A stretch of 64,000 nt of DNA, taken from positions 1 to 64,000 of the forward strand of contig JABFGB010000022.1 of NCBI GenBank assembly GCA_013112715.1. The letters run 5' to 3'. The notes beneath the pieces were generated by a model. The model was given only the letters and a program-made list of their open reading frames with translations, ran no database searches and was not told the origin of the DNA. A program made the position numbers and the translations under genes. The DNA is from Chloroflexota bacterium (GTDB taxonomy: Bacteria; Chloroflexota; Anaerolineae; Aggregatilineales; J027). This document shows positions 44,431 through 53,697 of this stretch, piece by piece. Position 1 is the first letter of the stretch. The number at the start of each line of letters is the position of its first letter.

Positions 44431-45576
44431 ATGCACATCGCTTTTAATGGATGGTTTTGGAATCAGCAGCGGGTCGGCAGCGGGCAATATATCCGCCATC
44501 TCATGACCGCCCTGCAAAAGGTTGCGCCGGAGTTGATGATGACGCTGGTCGTGCCGGATTTTGTGCAGGAATTAAGTGACCTGCCGGAAAATGTGAATAT
44601 CGCTCGTGCCCCGACCCAATTTAGGGGCCATTTGCAGAAGGTGTGGTTTGAACAGCGCGGCTATCCTCAAATCGTACGACAGGTCGGCGCGGATATTGCC
44701 CATGTGCCCTATTGGGGCGGCCCCCTCAGCAGCAAACCCGCCCGTCTGGTAACATCGGTATTGGATATTATTCCGTTGGTGCTGCCGGAATATCGTGGCG
44801 GGGCAGGCGCGAAATTTTATACCAGTTTGGTCAGTGCAACCGCAAAGGGTTCAGCGCATATCATCACCCTATCCGAGGCCAGCAAAGCCGATATTGTCCA
44901 GCATCTTGACATCCCCGCCGAACAAATCACGCCGACCTATCTCGCGGCGGATGATCGTTTTCGTCCGGCGGCCTATCCCGATGAGGATGAGGCGGTGCGC
45001 CAAAAATATGACCTGCCGAGCGAATTTGTATTGTATTTCGGCGGCTTTGACATCCGCAAAAATGTGCATAATCTATTATTGGCGTGGACGTATGCCGGGC
45101 CATCGTTGGGGGAGCAAGTGCCGCTGGTCTTGGCGGGTAATCAACCCAAAGAATGGGGCACGCCGCGATTTCCCGATTTGCGGAAATATGCCCATGAATT
45201 GGATATCGAACGGTATTTAGTCTGGTTGGGTGAAATTGCCGAGGAAGATAAACCCGCCCTCTATCGCTTGGCAAAGGCAGTAGTTTTCCCCAGTCGTTAT
45301 GAGGGATTTGGTCTGCCCATACTCGAAGCGATGGCGTGTGGCACGCCTGTGATTGCCTGCGATGTATCCTCGATTCCCGAAGTCACAGGCGACGCGGCTT
45401 ATCTTGTGCCACCCGATGATGCGCGACAGTTAGGAGCGGCGATTTTGGCGGTGGTGATCCAAGACGATTTACATAACCATCTAGCCAATGCCGGACGCGG
45501 ACAGGCGACTAAATTTACATGGCGCAAAACGGCCCAAAAAACGCTCGAAGTCTATGAACAGGTGATGCGGGACTAA
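44431..45576 (+). CDS. Glycosyltransferase family 4 (GT-B)
   Basis: A soluble or peripheral glycosyltransferase of 381 residues. The N-terminal Rossmann half begins [24 protein letters not shown]. The C-terminal half has the nucleotide-sugar motifs ILYFGG-type (here [13 protein letters not shown]) and [26 protein letters not shown] with the EX7E glutamates. ATG 44431 is chosen over a TTG upstream that would overlap the previous stop. It is the last member of the galE-GT-C-GT-C-GT4 run and probably acts at the inner membrane face. Confidence 0.88.
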   Translation: MHIAFNGWFWNQQRVGSGQYIRHLMTALQKVAPELMMTLVVPDFVQELSDLPENVNIARAPTQFRGHLQKVWFEQRGYPQIVRQVGADIAHVPYWGGPLSSKPARLVTSVLDIIPLVLPEYRGGAGAKFYTSLVSATAKGSAHIITLSEASKADIVQHLDIPAEQITPTYLAADDRFRPAAYPDEDEAVRQKYDLPSEFVLYFGGFDIRKNVHNLLLAWTYAGPSLGEQVPLVLAGNQPKEWGTPRFPDLRKYAHELDIERYLVWLGEIAEEDKPALYRLAKAVVFPSRYEGFGLPILEAMACGTPVIACDVSSIPEVTGDAAYLVPPDDARQLGAAILAVVIQDDLHNHLANAGRGQATKFTWRKTAQKTLEVYEQVMRD

Positions 45577-45585
45577 AAAATAACC

Positions 45586-46824
45586 ATGATTAGAAGCATA
45601 CGCTGGTTTATTGTTTTAATCACCGTCGGGTTGCTGCTGTCGGCCTGCGGGGGGGATGATAAAAAGGGTGAGCGGGTAGAGGTCACTCAATCCACCGCGC
45701 CGCCCCCGATTACCCAAACACCGGATGGTTTCAGTCTAGGCGATAGTGAATCGCAGGCCGTCGAACCGCGTGATTATATTTTGGGGCCGGAAGATGCCCC
45801 TGTGACGATCATCATGTATGCCGATTTTCAGTGTTCGCGCTGTGCCCGCTATGCCCGCGATCTGGAAATTCTGCGCGGTCAATATCCTGAAAGTTTGCGG
45901 CTCATTTGGCGACACCTGCCCGATACCCAGAGCAATGATAAAGCTGGACTCGCTCTCCAAGCCGCCGAAGCCGCCGCTGCCCAAGATCATTTCTGGGATA
46001 TGCAGGCGATTTTGTATACCACGCAGGCGGAATGGGTAGACCTCTCTCTAGAGGATTTCCGCACCAAACTGACCGACTATGCCGAAACCGCAGGCTTGGA
46101 TGTCGAACGCTTTAACCGCGAATTGGACGAAGGATTGTATGCCCCACTGGTGGAGCAGTATCAGGCACAGGCCGCCACGCTGGAGATTGTGGGCATTCCG
46201 ACCCTGCTGGTTAATGGCGAATTGTTGAATGACCGGGATGACCTATTCGGTCTAGATGGAGTGGTGCGATTGGCCCTCTTGGAGCAGGATTATTTTGAGT
46301 CCGCGCCGCCGTTCACCCTCGACCCCGCCAAAGATTATCAGGCCGTCATCGAAACTGAAAAGGGCGATATTCGGATTGACCTGTATGAAGATGAAGCCCC
46401 CCAGACGGTCAATAATTTCGTGTTTCTGGCGGAGCAGGGCTGGTATGATGCCAACACCTTTTTCTTGGTCATCCCCAACTTTTATGCCCAATCGGGTGAT
46501 CCCAGCGACACTGGACGCGGCTATCCGGGTTATCGTATATCAGGTGAAGAACAAAATGGCCTCGTTTTTGACCGCGAGGGTTTAGTGGCGATGTCCCATC
46601 CCCCCGGCGAACCTAGCGAGGCAGGTAGCCAATTTTTTATCACGTTTGGGGCGCTACCGAATCACGAAACGGAGTGGGATGGTCAGTATACGATTTTTGG
46701 CGTGGTGACAGAGGGCATGGATGTGTTGCAGTCTCTAACGCCGCGCAACCCTGGTGATCCGCTGCGTTTTCCCAATCCGCCGCCGGGGGATTGGATTCGC
46801 TCTGTCCGTATCGAAGCCAATTGA
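45586..46824 (+). CDS. DsbA-cyclophilin fusion lipoprotein
   Basis: An exported lipoprotein of 412 residues joining two folding domains. The lipobox is LLSAC (Cys21). A DsbA-like thioredoxin domain at about 60-240 has CSRC (83-86) and the cis-proline loop VGIPTLLVNG (202-211). A cyclophilin domain follows at about 253-410 (IETEKGDIRIDLYEDEAPQTVNNF, GSQFFIT). In the cyclophilin the usual catalytic FHRV reads FFLV, so the arginine equivalent to R55 of CypA is Leu294. The PPIase activity is therefore probably reduced or absent, while the thiol site is intact. Only 9 bases follow the GT4 gene. Confidence 0.88.
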   Translation: MIRSIRWFIVLITVGLLLSACGGDDKKGERVEVTQSTAPPPITQTPDGFSLGDSESQAVEPRDYILGPEDAPVTIIMYADFQCSRCARYARDLEILRGQYPESLRLIWRHLPDTQSNDKAGLALQAAEAAAAQDHFWDMQAILYTTQAEWVDLSLEDFRTKLTDYAETAGLDVERFNRELDEGLYAPLVEQYQAQAATLEIVGIPTLLVNGELLNDRDDLFGLDGVVRLALLEQDYFESAPPFTLDPAKDYQAVIETEKGDIRIDLYEDEAPQTVNNFVFLAEQGWYDANTFFLVIPNFYAQSGDPSDTGRGYPGYRISGEEQNGLVFDREGLVAMSHPPGEPSEAGSQFFITFGALPNHETEWDGQYTIFGVVTEGMDVLQSLTPRNPGDPLRFPNPPPGDWIRSVRIEAN

Positions 46825-46834
46825 GGATAGGGAA

Positions 46835-47695
46835 ATGAAAGGGCTTTTGGCATTTCTGATTGGCGCTATCAGCCTAATTGCAGGGTTAGGGGGCAAAAAA
46901 TTGGTCGAGCGCCGCCGCCCTGATCCGCCCGATTCCCCCGCCAATCACCGCCTGCCATTTGAACGGGTGCGTTTTTACAGCCGTGATGATCTATTGTTGC
47001 AAGGGTGGTGGATTCCGGCACGCCACACCGCCAAAGGCACAATTATTCAGTGTCACGGACAGAATGGCAGCATGGATGCCGATGTACGCCAAGCGGGAAT
47101 GCTGCACGACGCCGGATTTAATGTGCTGATGTTTAATTTTCGGGCGCATGGTGAATCTGAGGGCAATTTTGTGACCTTTGGCTTGCGCGAACAATATGAC
47201 CTGCTTGGCGCGTTGGATTATTTGGTCGGGGCACACGGCATTGAGCAAGTCGGTGTCTTGGGATTTAGCATGGGCGGTGCAACGGCCATTTTGACGGCAG
47301 CCCGTACCAAACAAATCGGCTCGATTGTCGTGGACGGTGCGATTGCTACCCTACATCAAACCTTGACGGGCTGGCTGGTCGAAAAAAATATCCCATTCGT
47401 TTTGGCGAGCGGTTTGGCATGTTTATTTATCGTCGGTGGCTCGATCATCAGCATGGCGCGGTTGGATCGGGTGAATACGCATCATTGGATTCAGGCGGTT
47501 CGATGTCCGGTATTGTTCATTCATGGCGCGGAAGATACCCTTGTTTCGACCCGTGCCATCCGCGAGATCGCCGTCAATGCCCCCTCTGGCAGTGACCTAT
47601 GGATTGTTCCCAACTGCCGCCATCGCCGTGCCCATATTAAATACCCGGAGCAGTATGCCCAAAAAGTCGTAGAATGGTTTGAAAACACACTCTAA
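46835..47695 (+). CDS. Alpha/beta hydrolase with N-terminal membrane anchor
   Basis: A 286-residue hydrolase. ATG 46835 (MKGLLAFLIGAISLIAGLGG) is preferred to the longer frame, which reads through the upstream gene's end. The N-terminal 20 residues are hydrophobic, probably an anchor or uncleaved signal. The fold shows GTIIQCHGQNGS, FNFRAHGESEG, the nucleophile GFSMGG with Ser145, VLFIHGAEDTLV with the acid Asp, and a C-terminal His-rich CRHRRAHI. It resembles BAAT/lysophospholipase-type hydrolases. Substrate unknown. Confidence 0.82.
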   Translation: MKGLLAFLIGAISLIAGLGGKKLVERRRPDPPDSPANHRLPFERVRFYSRDDLLLQGWWIPARHTAKGTIIQCHGQNGSMDADVRQAGMLHDAGFNVLMFNFRAHGESEGNFVTFGLREQYDLLGALDYLVGAHGIEQVGVLGFSMGGATAILTAARTKQIGSIVVDGAIATLHQTLTGWLVEKNIPFVLASGLACLFIVGGSIISMARLDRVNTHHWIQAVRCPVLFIHGAEDTLVSTRAIREIAVNAPSGSDLWIVPNCRHRRAHIKYPEQYAQKVVEWFENTL

Positions 47696-47716
47696 TTTCA
47701 TCAGGTGGAGCATCCG

Positions 47717-48757
47717 ATGGAAGCCGTACCCCCGAATTCTTTAGTGCCTCAAAATCCATCCGACCACCCATCATCAATCTCTGACACTCCCAAGACCATC
47801 CACGACCCCTTGACCCCGGCAGAAGCACAACGTATCGAAAAATTGCTGAACTATGCTGAAGTTGCCATGCACCGTCGCAATCTGGAGACGGCGGTCAGGG
47901 CATGGACAGCAGTATTGGAGATTCGGATAGATCATCCTGAAGCATTAGCAAAAGCGACCAAAGCTCTCTATGACGGTTATTTCACCGAGGACGCATGGAC
48001 ACTTATGTTACGGGCACTGCGCGGTGGTTCCACATCGGCGACGGTGTTTCTGTTGGGGATTGAATTGGCCGAAAAAATAGGACGCTGGCGGGAGGCGGAT
48101 GAAATTCGGATGCGGTTGGCGCGATTGCCAGATGCCGACCCGGAAATTATCTTGAAAGCCGCCCAGCAGTTGAGAGATTCGGGTCATCCCGAAAACGCCG
48201 TCAAATTATTGGAAACCGCCCTAACACGGCACCCGGAAAATCAAACGCTGTGGCGATATTTAGGGGATGGGTATCGGCAGACGCGCCATGCCAAACTTGC
48301 CGCCGTAGCCTATGATCGTGCTGCACGCTTGGGGCCACGTACCGAAGATGGCAAAAAAGCCGAAGCCGCCCTTCAAAACGAAATTCCCATCGTCAGCGAA
48401 CGTGAACAGCGTAGTTTTCTGTTGGCCTTTCGGGAAGCAGTGGCAGTCAGTTTGTTGTTTCTCGTTTTGGGTTTTCAGGATGCCGGACTCGATTTTTCGC
48501 AAATGGGGCGCTCACGCTGGTTGGGGATAGGGTTGTCGCTGTTGGGGGGCTATTTGCTGGTAACAGCGACATCGGGGTCACGCCAGCAGCCGTTTGGTAG
48601 ATGGTTCAGCAATCAATCTGGTGAAGGCGAATCACCGGAAATCACAGCGGAAGCACGGACTGCGCTCGGTTTAATGGGCGGGATACTGTTGATGGTGGCT
48701 TTTAGGCTAGTGCTGCCAATCGGCTTGTCGCTACTCGCCGACAAGTGGGGAATCTAA
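47717..48757 (+). CDS. TPR-like protein with C-terminal membrane helices
   Basis: A 346-residue protein. A Pro/Ser-rich N-terminus (to about 30) is followed by helical repeats at about 35-220 that look like TPR units (AEVAMHRRNLETAVRAWTAVLEI, GHPENAVKLLETALTRHPENQTLW). Three hydrophobic segments lie in the C-terminal third (SLLFLVLGFQ, WLGIGLSLLGGYLLV, LMGGILLMVAFRL). GGTGGAG lies 6 bases before ATG 47717. It is followed by a rhomboid protease after 5 bases, so the pair may work together at the membrane. No known family was identified beyond TPR. Confidence 0.65.
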   Translation: MEAVPPNSLVPQNPSDHPSSISDTPKTIHDPLTPAEAQRIEKLLNYAEVAMHRRNLETAVRAWTAVLEIRIDHPEALAKATKALYDGYFTEDAWTLMLRALRGGSTSATVFLLGIELAEKIGRWREADEIRMRLARLPDADPEIILKAAQQLRDSGHPENAVKLLETALTRHPENQTLWRYLGDGYRQTRHAKLAAVAYDRAARLGPRTEDGKKAEAALQNEIPIVSEREQRSFLLAFREAVAVSLLFLVLGFQDAGLDFSQMGRSRWLGIGLSLLGGYLLVTATSGSRQQPFGRWFSNQSGEGESPEITAEARTALGLMGGILLMVAFRLVLPIGLSLLADKWGI

Positions 48758-48762
48758 GACAC

Positions 48763-49602
48763 ATGGCGATTATTCTGCTCGCAATTCTCTTTACTATCCT
48801 TGAATTGCTGCTGTCCTCGCTGTTTTACCCGATGCCATTTCGAGATTCGCGTGGGGAGATGCGCTATCGGACGTTCCCATGGATGACGTGGACAATAATT
48901 ATCCTCAATATTTTGGTGTTTATGTTATGGCTCGTCCCCGACATGGTGGCAGCCCGTAGCTCTGTCCTTCGCAGCAAGGTCTTTTTGTATGGCTATCGAG
49001 AAGCCGAACTACACCAATCGCAAAGTATTGGCGCGTTGATGACCTTCACCGCCATTTTTATGCACGGTAGTTTTGCCCATTTATTTGGCAATATGCTCTA
49101 TCTGCGGGTGTTTGGATTTCGAGTGGAGGATGCGTGCGGCCCTTGGCGATTTCTAGCCTATTATTTGCTGGCGGGTATGGTGTCGAATGTTTTTGATGTG
49201 CTGCTGAATCCGATTGAGGCACAGGCCAATTTTGCAGGGATCGGCGCGAGCGGGGCCATTTCTGGGGTGATGGGGGCGTACCTCATCTTGTTTTATGGCG
49301 AACGCATCACCTGTCTGTGGGGGGTGGGGTCGCTGCTGCGTTTTATCGCCGTGATTCCGATACGCTTGTTTACGCGCCGCCGACCCGCTTGGTGGCATTG
49401 GCGATTGCAAATCCCATCGGTGCTGCTGCTGTTCCCTTTTTTGATTATGGAAACCGTGCCTTCCATCAGCATCATTGAAAGTGGTTATGAGAGCAATATT
49501 GGGCACTTGGCCCATGTGATGGGTTTTTTGGCAGGCTTCACCATTTTTTTGTTTATCCGCAAAGATATGCTGATGCGCTACCTACAGGGGCGTGCCCTAT
49601 AA
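48763..49602 (+). CDS. Rhomboid family intramembrane serine protease
   Basis: A 279-residue polytopic protease that cleaves transmembrane segments. The first hydrophobic segment is near residues 3-20. HGSFAHLFGNMLYLRVFG is the conserved HxxxN-type helix. The nucleophile Ser163 lies in GIGASGAISG, and the partner His251 in NIGHLAHVMGFLAGF. ATG 48763 is chosen because the longer frame starts inside the previous gene; the ribosome binding site is weak. The preceding TPR-like gene ends 5 bases upstream. Confidence 0.9.
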   Translation: MAIILLAILFTILELLLSSLFYPMPFRDSRGEMRYRTFPWMTWTIIILNILVFMLWLVPDMVAARSSVLRSKVFLYGYREAELHQSQSIGALMTFTAIFMHGSFAHLFGNMLYLRVFGFRVEDACGPWRFLAYYLLAGMVSNVFDVLLNPIEAQANFAGIGASGAISGVMGAYLILFYGERITCLWGVGSLLRFIAVIPIRLFTRRRPAWWHWRLQIPSVLLLFPFLIMETVPSISIIESGYESNIGHLAHVMGFLAGFTIFLFIRKDMLMRYLQGRAL

Positions 49603-49637
49603 AAGAAATTTTCGGCGGGTTTGCACACGCAGGCATA

Positions 49638-49646
49638 TGTTATAAT
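49638..49646 (+). promoter_or_regulatory. Extended -10 promoter of icd
   Basis: TGT-TATAAT (49638-49646), about 50 bases before the icd ATG. TTGCAC at 49621-49626 is only 14 bp upstream, too close for a normal -35. Confidence 0.55.
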
Positions 49647-49697
49647 CCACCGCGTTTCTTTGGATGACCGTAACTAATTTAGGAGTCAAAGCCCATT

Positions 49698-50951
49698 ATG
49701 GCCTACGAAAAGATTAAAGTACCTACCGAAGGGGATAAAATAACGGTAGGTAAAAACGGCAAATTGGTAGTGTCTGACCATCCCATTTTGATGTACATCG
49801 AGGGCGATGGCATCGGGCGCGATATTATGAAAGCCTCGCTGCGGATTTGGGACGCCGCAGTCGAAAAAGCCTACAGTGGCAAACGCAAGATTTCATGGAT
49901 GGAAATTTATTCCGGCGAAAAAGCAGCCAATGTTTTTAATGGCGATTATATGCCCGAAGAAACGTTTGACGCCCTCCGCGAATATCTGGTCGGGATTAAA
50001 GGCCCACTGACGACCCCCGTCGGTGGTGGTTTCCGTAGCTTAAATGTAACGCTGCGCCAAGTGTTGGACTTATATGCCTGTATCCGTCCGGTACGCTGGT
50101 ATGAAGGCGTACCCAGCCCGGTGAAAAGCCCACAGGATATAGATGTGGTTATCTTCCGCGAAAACACCGAAGACGTGTACGCGGGTATCGAATTTGAAAG
50201 CGGCTCACCCGAAAATGAAAAATTGGCCCGTTTCCTGCGCCAAGATTTGGGTGTCGAAGGTTTCTTTGAGGGTGCTGGTTTAGGCATCAAGCCCATCAGC
50301 GAATTTGGCTCCAAACGTTTGGTGCGGAAGGCTATCCAATATGCCATCGAACACAAACGCAAGAGTGTGACCCTAGTACATAAGGGTAATATCCAAAAAT
50401 TCACCGAAGGCGCATTCCGTAAATGGGGCTATGAAATTGCCGCAGCGGAATTTGGCGAACAAACCATTAGCTGGGATGATGTTGAAAAGAATCATGGCGG
50501 TAAAGTGCCCGAAGGTAAGATTTTGATTCAGGACACCATCGCCGACATCATGTTCCAAAAGATGCTGCTGCGTCCCTCCGAACACGATGTCATCGCCACC
50601 CCCAACCTGAACGGCGACTATCTCTCCGACGCGATTGCGGCTGAGGTCGGCGGCGTCGGGATCGCCCCCGGTGCGAATGTCGGTGACGCGGTGGCCCTCT
50701 TTGAAGCGACACACGGTACTGCGCCCAAATATACCGATCAAGATGTGGTCAATCCGGGGTCATTGCTGTTCTCTGGTGTCATGATGCTGGAACATATCGG
50801 TTGGCAGGAAGCCGCAGATATGATTACCCATGCCTATGAAGCGACCATCCGTCAAAAGATCGTGACCTATGACTTTGCCCGCCAGATGGAAGGCGCAAAA
50901 CAGGTCAAAACCAGCGAATTTGCCACCGCGATCATCGCCAATATGAAATAG
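49698..50951 (+). CDS. icd: Isocitrate dehydrogenase (NADP+)
   Basis: Oxidatively decarboxylates isocitrate to 2-oxoglutarate in the TCA cycle. The 417 residues are collinear with E. coli Icd. Ser114 in [13 protein letters not shown] is the substrate-contacting, phosphorylatable serine in E. coli. [14 protein letters not shown] is present, and [11 protein letters not shown] carries the Lys-Tyr pair that specifies NADP+ over NAD+. A ribosome site (AGGAG) precedes the ATG. A small helical gene follows after 15 bases. Confidence 0.95.
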   Translation: MAYEKIKVPTEGDKITVGKNGKLVVSDHPILMYIEGDGIGRDIMKASLRIWDAAVEKAYSGKRKISWMEIYSGEKAANVFNGDYMPEETFDALREYLVGIKGPLTTPVGGGFRSLNVTLRQVLDLYACIRPVRWYEGVPSPVKSPQDIDVVIFRENTEDVYAGIEFESGSPENEKLARFLRQDLGVEGFFEGAGLGIKPISEFGSKRLVRKAIQYAIEHKRKSVTLVHKGNIQKFTEGAFRKWGYEIAAAEFGEQTISWDDVEKNHGGKVPEGKILIQDTIADIMFQKMLLRPSEHDVIATPNLNGDYLSDAIAAEVGGVGIAPGANVGDAVALFEATHGTAPKYTDQDVVNPGSLLFSGVMMLEHIGWQEAADMITHAYEATIRQKIVTYDFARQMEGAKQVKTSEFATAIIANMK

Positions 50952-50966
50952 GGAGGATGGGCGGCG

Positions 50967-51212
50967 ATGGCAAAACGTGAAAACCGATTAAAACCGATTG
51001 AACACGAGCGGCGCCAAATTGAGAACCTCAAAACACTGGAACCGATTGCGACGCCGCCCGAACTGCGACCTCTTTCGGATGGCCTAATTGATTTGGTCTT
51101 GGCTGCGTTGGACGGGGTATCTGTCCTAGAGTCGGGTCATCGAATCACAAAAGCCGATTTGCAGCAACTCGTCAGTTTGTTAGAAGATTTGCAAAAATTG
51201 GCCCAAGATTAA
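50967..51212 (+). CDS. Small hypothetical protein after icd
   Basis: An 81-residue protein, not recognised. It is mostly helical: a basic N-terminus (MAKRENRLKPIEHERRQ), then DGLIDLVLAALDGVSVLESG and a leucine-rich C-terminus (LQQLVSLLEDLQKLAQD) that could form a coiled coil or dimer. GGGAGG precedes the start in the 15-base gap after icd, so it is probably cotranscribed. The stop is followed by a convergent hydrolase gene after 24 bases. Confidence 0.6.
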   Translation: MAKRENRLKPIEHERRQIENLKTLEPIATPPELRPLSDGLIDLVLAALDGVSVLESGHRITKADLQQLVSLLEDLQKLAQD

Positions 51213-51236
51213 TGGGGCCAGATGTTGAGGGTGTGG

Positions 51237-52082
51237 TTAGCCATTGATGGCTTGCCACACCCGATCTAACCCCGCTGCAATCGGTTCGATGACATCTCGA
51301 TCCGTCCAATAGGCCATGTGCGCCGCCGGGGTCATGTTGGCTGGGAATTTTCCCACATCCACCTGACAATCTTCCGTGACCACTGCCGCGTATTTCTCAT
51401 TGAGGGTCTTTAACGGAAAACCGACGACATCATCTTTATCGAAGAAATTTACCCACTCGCCTTTGAGATCAGGATAGTAATGGGCCAACTGCGGGGCGGG
51501 CACTTGAATCGGCTTGCCGAAATTGTTATAGCGCAAACTCCACAGGGCGATAGGACTCCCCAATGTATAAAACAGGGTCAGTGTTTCGCCGCGTTCGAGA
51601 GGGGTATCCGCCATCGCGTCTTTGACATTGGCCGAAATAATGGGGCGATAGGGTTCGATTTGCAGGTCATAGATGTAATTGCTGCTGATGACCGTTCCTA
51701 GACTGTGCGCGATGATACACAGGGGGGCAGTCGGGCCGGCTTTTTCCGCTAAGAGGTGGATAGCCTGAGCAAAAACGCGGTGGATGCCATCGTAGGCTGA
51801 CCGATCATCGGGGGCCGGTTGATAGGCCAGCGCGTCGGCGACAAAATCAATGGCGAATTCCCGCAGGCGTGGAAATCCTAACTTACCCCCCTGCTGCAAA
51901 CGCTGTTGAAGTTCGTTTTCAACATCTTGCATGACTTTGGCCCAATAAATCGGCTCAATGACAATATCGGCCCGACAGGTCTCCCCACAATGACTGAGGA
52001 GGGCCTCACTGATTTCAGCGGCAAATTCGGGTACTTGTTTGCCGATGCCATGAATAATTGCCACCGCGATTTTTTGGGTCAT
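51237..52082 (-). CDS. Alpha/beta hydrolase (putative lipase-type)
   Basis: A 281-residue protein. It has KIAVAIIHGIGKQ as the first strand and oxyanion region, then IIAHSLGTVISSNY with the nucleophile Ser in AHSLG. The core resembles lipase-like or chlorophyllase-like hydrolases that begin with xxHGxG. The His and Asp partners are likely in DKDDVVGFPLK and PAAHMAYW. ATG 52082 is used because AGGA lies 8 bases before it. It is the last of three minus-strand genes. Confidence 0.75.
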   Translation of the reverse strand: MTQKIAVAIIHGIGKQVPEFAAEISEALLSHCGETCRADIVIEPIYWAKVMQDVENELQQRLQQGGKLGFPRLREFAIDFVADALAYQPAPDDRSAYDGIHRVFAQAIHLLAEKAGPTAPLCIIAHSLGTVISSNYIYDLQIEPYRPIISANVKDAMADTPLERGETLTLFYTLGSPIALWSLRYNNFGKPIQVPAPQLAHYYPDLKGEWVNFFDKDDVVGFPLKTLNEKYAAVVTEDCQVDVGKFPANMTPAAHMAYWTDRDVIEPIAAGLDRVWQAING

Positions 52083-52092
52083 GGGATTTTTC

Positions 52093-52731
52093 CTAGCCAG
52101 CAAATAGACTAATGATCCAAGCAGTCAAAAGAAGTAGGCAACTGCACAGCAAAAACGCCACGACTAACAATGCCACCATGATGGACTTGGACACATTACC
52201 AACTCCCGAAGCATCAATAGTAGGCAGACCGGGGATGTTCAGATTGCGTCCGAGGCCATTGAGCGTATTCATAATTCCGTCGAGGGGCGATTGTTGTTCT
52301 GGTGCTTCAATATAGTCATCGGCGCGTGACCGACCTCGACGCGGCGGTGGGTTGTCAATCGTGACCCCCCGATTGCGACGATTGGCCCGTTCCATCAATT
52401 GGGCGGCCCGCTGCACGGCTGGCGAGGGTTGATTGGGGTCGAGTGGCGGCACAGATGCACCGGGTCGGCGATAGCGCGGATTGGTCGCGGGTGTAGGGTC
52501 GGCCAATGGGTCGGATTGCGCTTGGTCGTCCCAGTCCCGATAGTAGCTGCTATTGCGGTTTTCCTCAACCAAGCCCCCTGCATAATCTTCGATATTGGCA
52601 AAATCGCCATCGGAACGATCTCCTGCATCCGCCATGCCGAGGGCATCGTCTTCATAATTGAGACGCCGATTTCTCCGACGGCGGCGTTCATTGAAATTGT
52701 TCTGGCCGTCGTATTGATCAAATTCACCCAT
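52093..52731 (-). CDS. Charged membrane-anchored protein of unknown function
   Basis: A 212-residue protein, unrecognised. The first 170 residues are low in hydrophobicity, with an Arg-rich patch (RRRRRNRRL), acidic stretches and Pro/Asp linkers. A single hydrophobic segment ends the protein (SIMVALLVVAFLLCSCLLLLTAWIISL). This is a tail-anchor-like layout. It overlaps the upstream gene by one base (TAATG) and precedes the hydrolase by 10 bases. The three are likely one operon. Confidence 0.65.
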   Translation of the reverse strand: MGEFDQYDGQNNFNERRRRRNRRLNYEDDALGMADAGDRSDGDFANIEDYAGGLVEENRNSSYYRDWDDQAQSDPLADPTPATNPRYRRPGASVPPLDPNQPSPAVQRAAQLMERANRRNRGVTIDNPPPRRGRSRADDYIEAPEQQSPLDGIMNTLNGLGRNLNIPGLPTIDASGVGNVSKSIMVALLVVAFLLCSCLLLLTAWIISLFAG

Positions 52732-53441
52732 TAGCTTATATCTCCAAATAGGACATCATAGGCATCATCGTCGCCATGTGCGGCCAAGTACCCCGCCACA
52801 AATCCCGGCTCTAGACTTTGATTGAGAGCCGTTTGTTGACCCGCAAGCGCGGTATGAATTGAATCTTGCAGCAGCAGACGTCGCATATCTAACAATTTGC
52901 GTTCGGCTTGACCCAGCTTCCAATTGTTCCACACACGCAGGGCGGTGTCGGCAACCTGTAGGGCGGTCTGGGTCACTTCGAGTAATCGTTGTGCTCGTTC
53001 TACATTAACCATCAAGCGGGCGGCGGGGCGGGCCAATTTTGCAGGCAGAGGGGGAGGACTGGGCACAAGGCTGCGCGAAGTCGGGATAGCATCTATGAGT
53101 CGTCCGGGCGCAGTTTGGCGCAGACTGAGATAGGGCTGCCACACGGGATTATCGCCACCCATTAATCCCAGTTTATTCCATGCCTGATCGTCCGCCAGCA
53201 GATTTTCAAAACGCGGGAGAAGCATTTCTTGGGCCAACGATACCCCACTGATCGAATCTGCCTGCCATTGTTGGTCAATGTGTTGGGGCAGGTCGGTAAA
53301 AACATAACGGACGGTGGCAATACGTGTTCGCAAAATACTAAGGTTGCTTGTCAGGGTATGCTGTTCGACCTGATGCAGCACATAGAGGCGCAGATAGCGC
53401 ACGAAAAATTGACCCTCTGATGGAGGTGGTAGTGAATTCAT
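52731..53441 (-). CDS. Hypothetical helical protein
   Basis: A 236-residue soluble protein, unrecognised. It is mainly helical (FFVRYLRLYVLHQVEQHTL, RAQRLLEVTQTALQVADTALRVW), with a short Pro-rich break around 125-135. No signal peptide or membrane segment is seen. It heads a three-gene minus-strand cluster with the charged anchored protein and the hydrolase. The start codon follows an extended -10 promoter, TGC-TATAAT, 37 bases upstream. Confidence 0.6.
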   Translation of the reverse strand: MNSLPPPSEGQFFVRYLRLYVLHQVEQHTLTSNLSILRTRIATVRYVFTDLPQHIDQQWQADSISGVSLAQEMLLPRFENLLADDQAWNKLGLMGGDNPVWQPYLSLRQTAPGRLIDAIPTSRSLVPSPPPLPAKLARPAARLMVNVERAQRLLEVTQTALQVADTALRVWNNWKLGQAERKLLDMRRLLLQDSIHTALAGQQTALNQSLEPGFVAGYLAAHGDDDAYDVLFGDIS

Positions 53442-53477
53442 GTCAAACCCTCACCAGCTTTTTCAATCTATTAAATC

Positions 53478-53486
53478 ATTATAGCA
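53478..53486 (-). promoter_or_regulatory. Extended -10 promoter for the 53441-51237 cluster
   Basis: Minus-strand TGC-TATAAT (53478-53486), 37 bases before the first gene of the cluster. No good -35 is found at 16-18 bp. Confidence 0.55.
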
Positions 53487-53515
53487 GATTGTGGCAGGGC
53501 CTATCGCTAAACCCG

Positions 53516-53547
53516 AAAGGTTCAATTGGACAAAACTTGAACCCTTT
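53516..53547. other. Hairpin in intergenic region
   Basis: AAAGGTTCAA and TTGAACCCTTT pair over 10 bp with one bulged C. It lies between divergent genes in an otherwise featureless 256-base gap and has no T-run. Confidence 0.3.
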
Positions 53548-53697
53548 GGCCTCAAAAAACCTAGACATGGTAGACGCCGACACATTAGGTAAAATAGGTC
53601 GCGTCAAAAATTTGCACAACTCCATTTTTAAAGCACTTTTTCAGTCGAGCAATAAAACTTGGCTGCATGGCGATGAAATGAAAGGAAAATTTCTACA

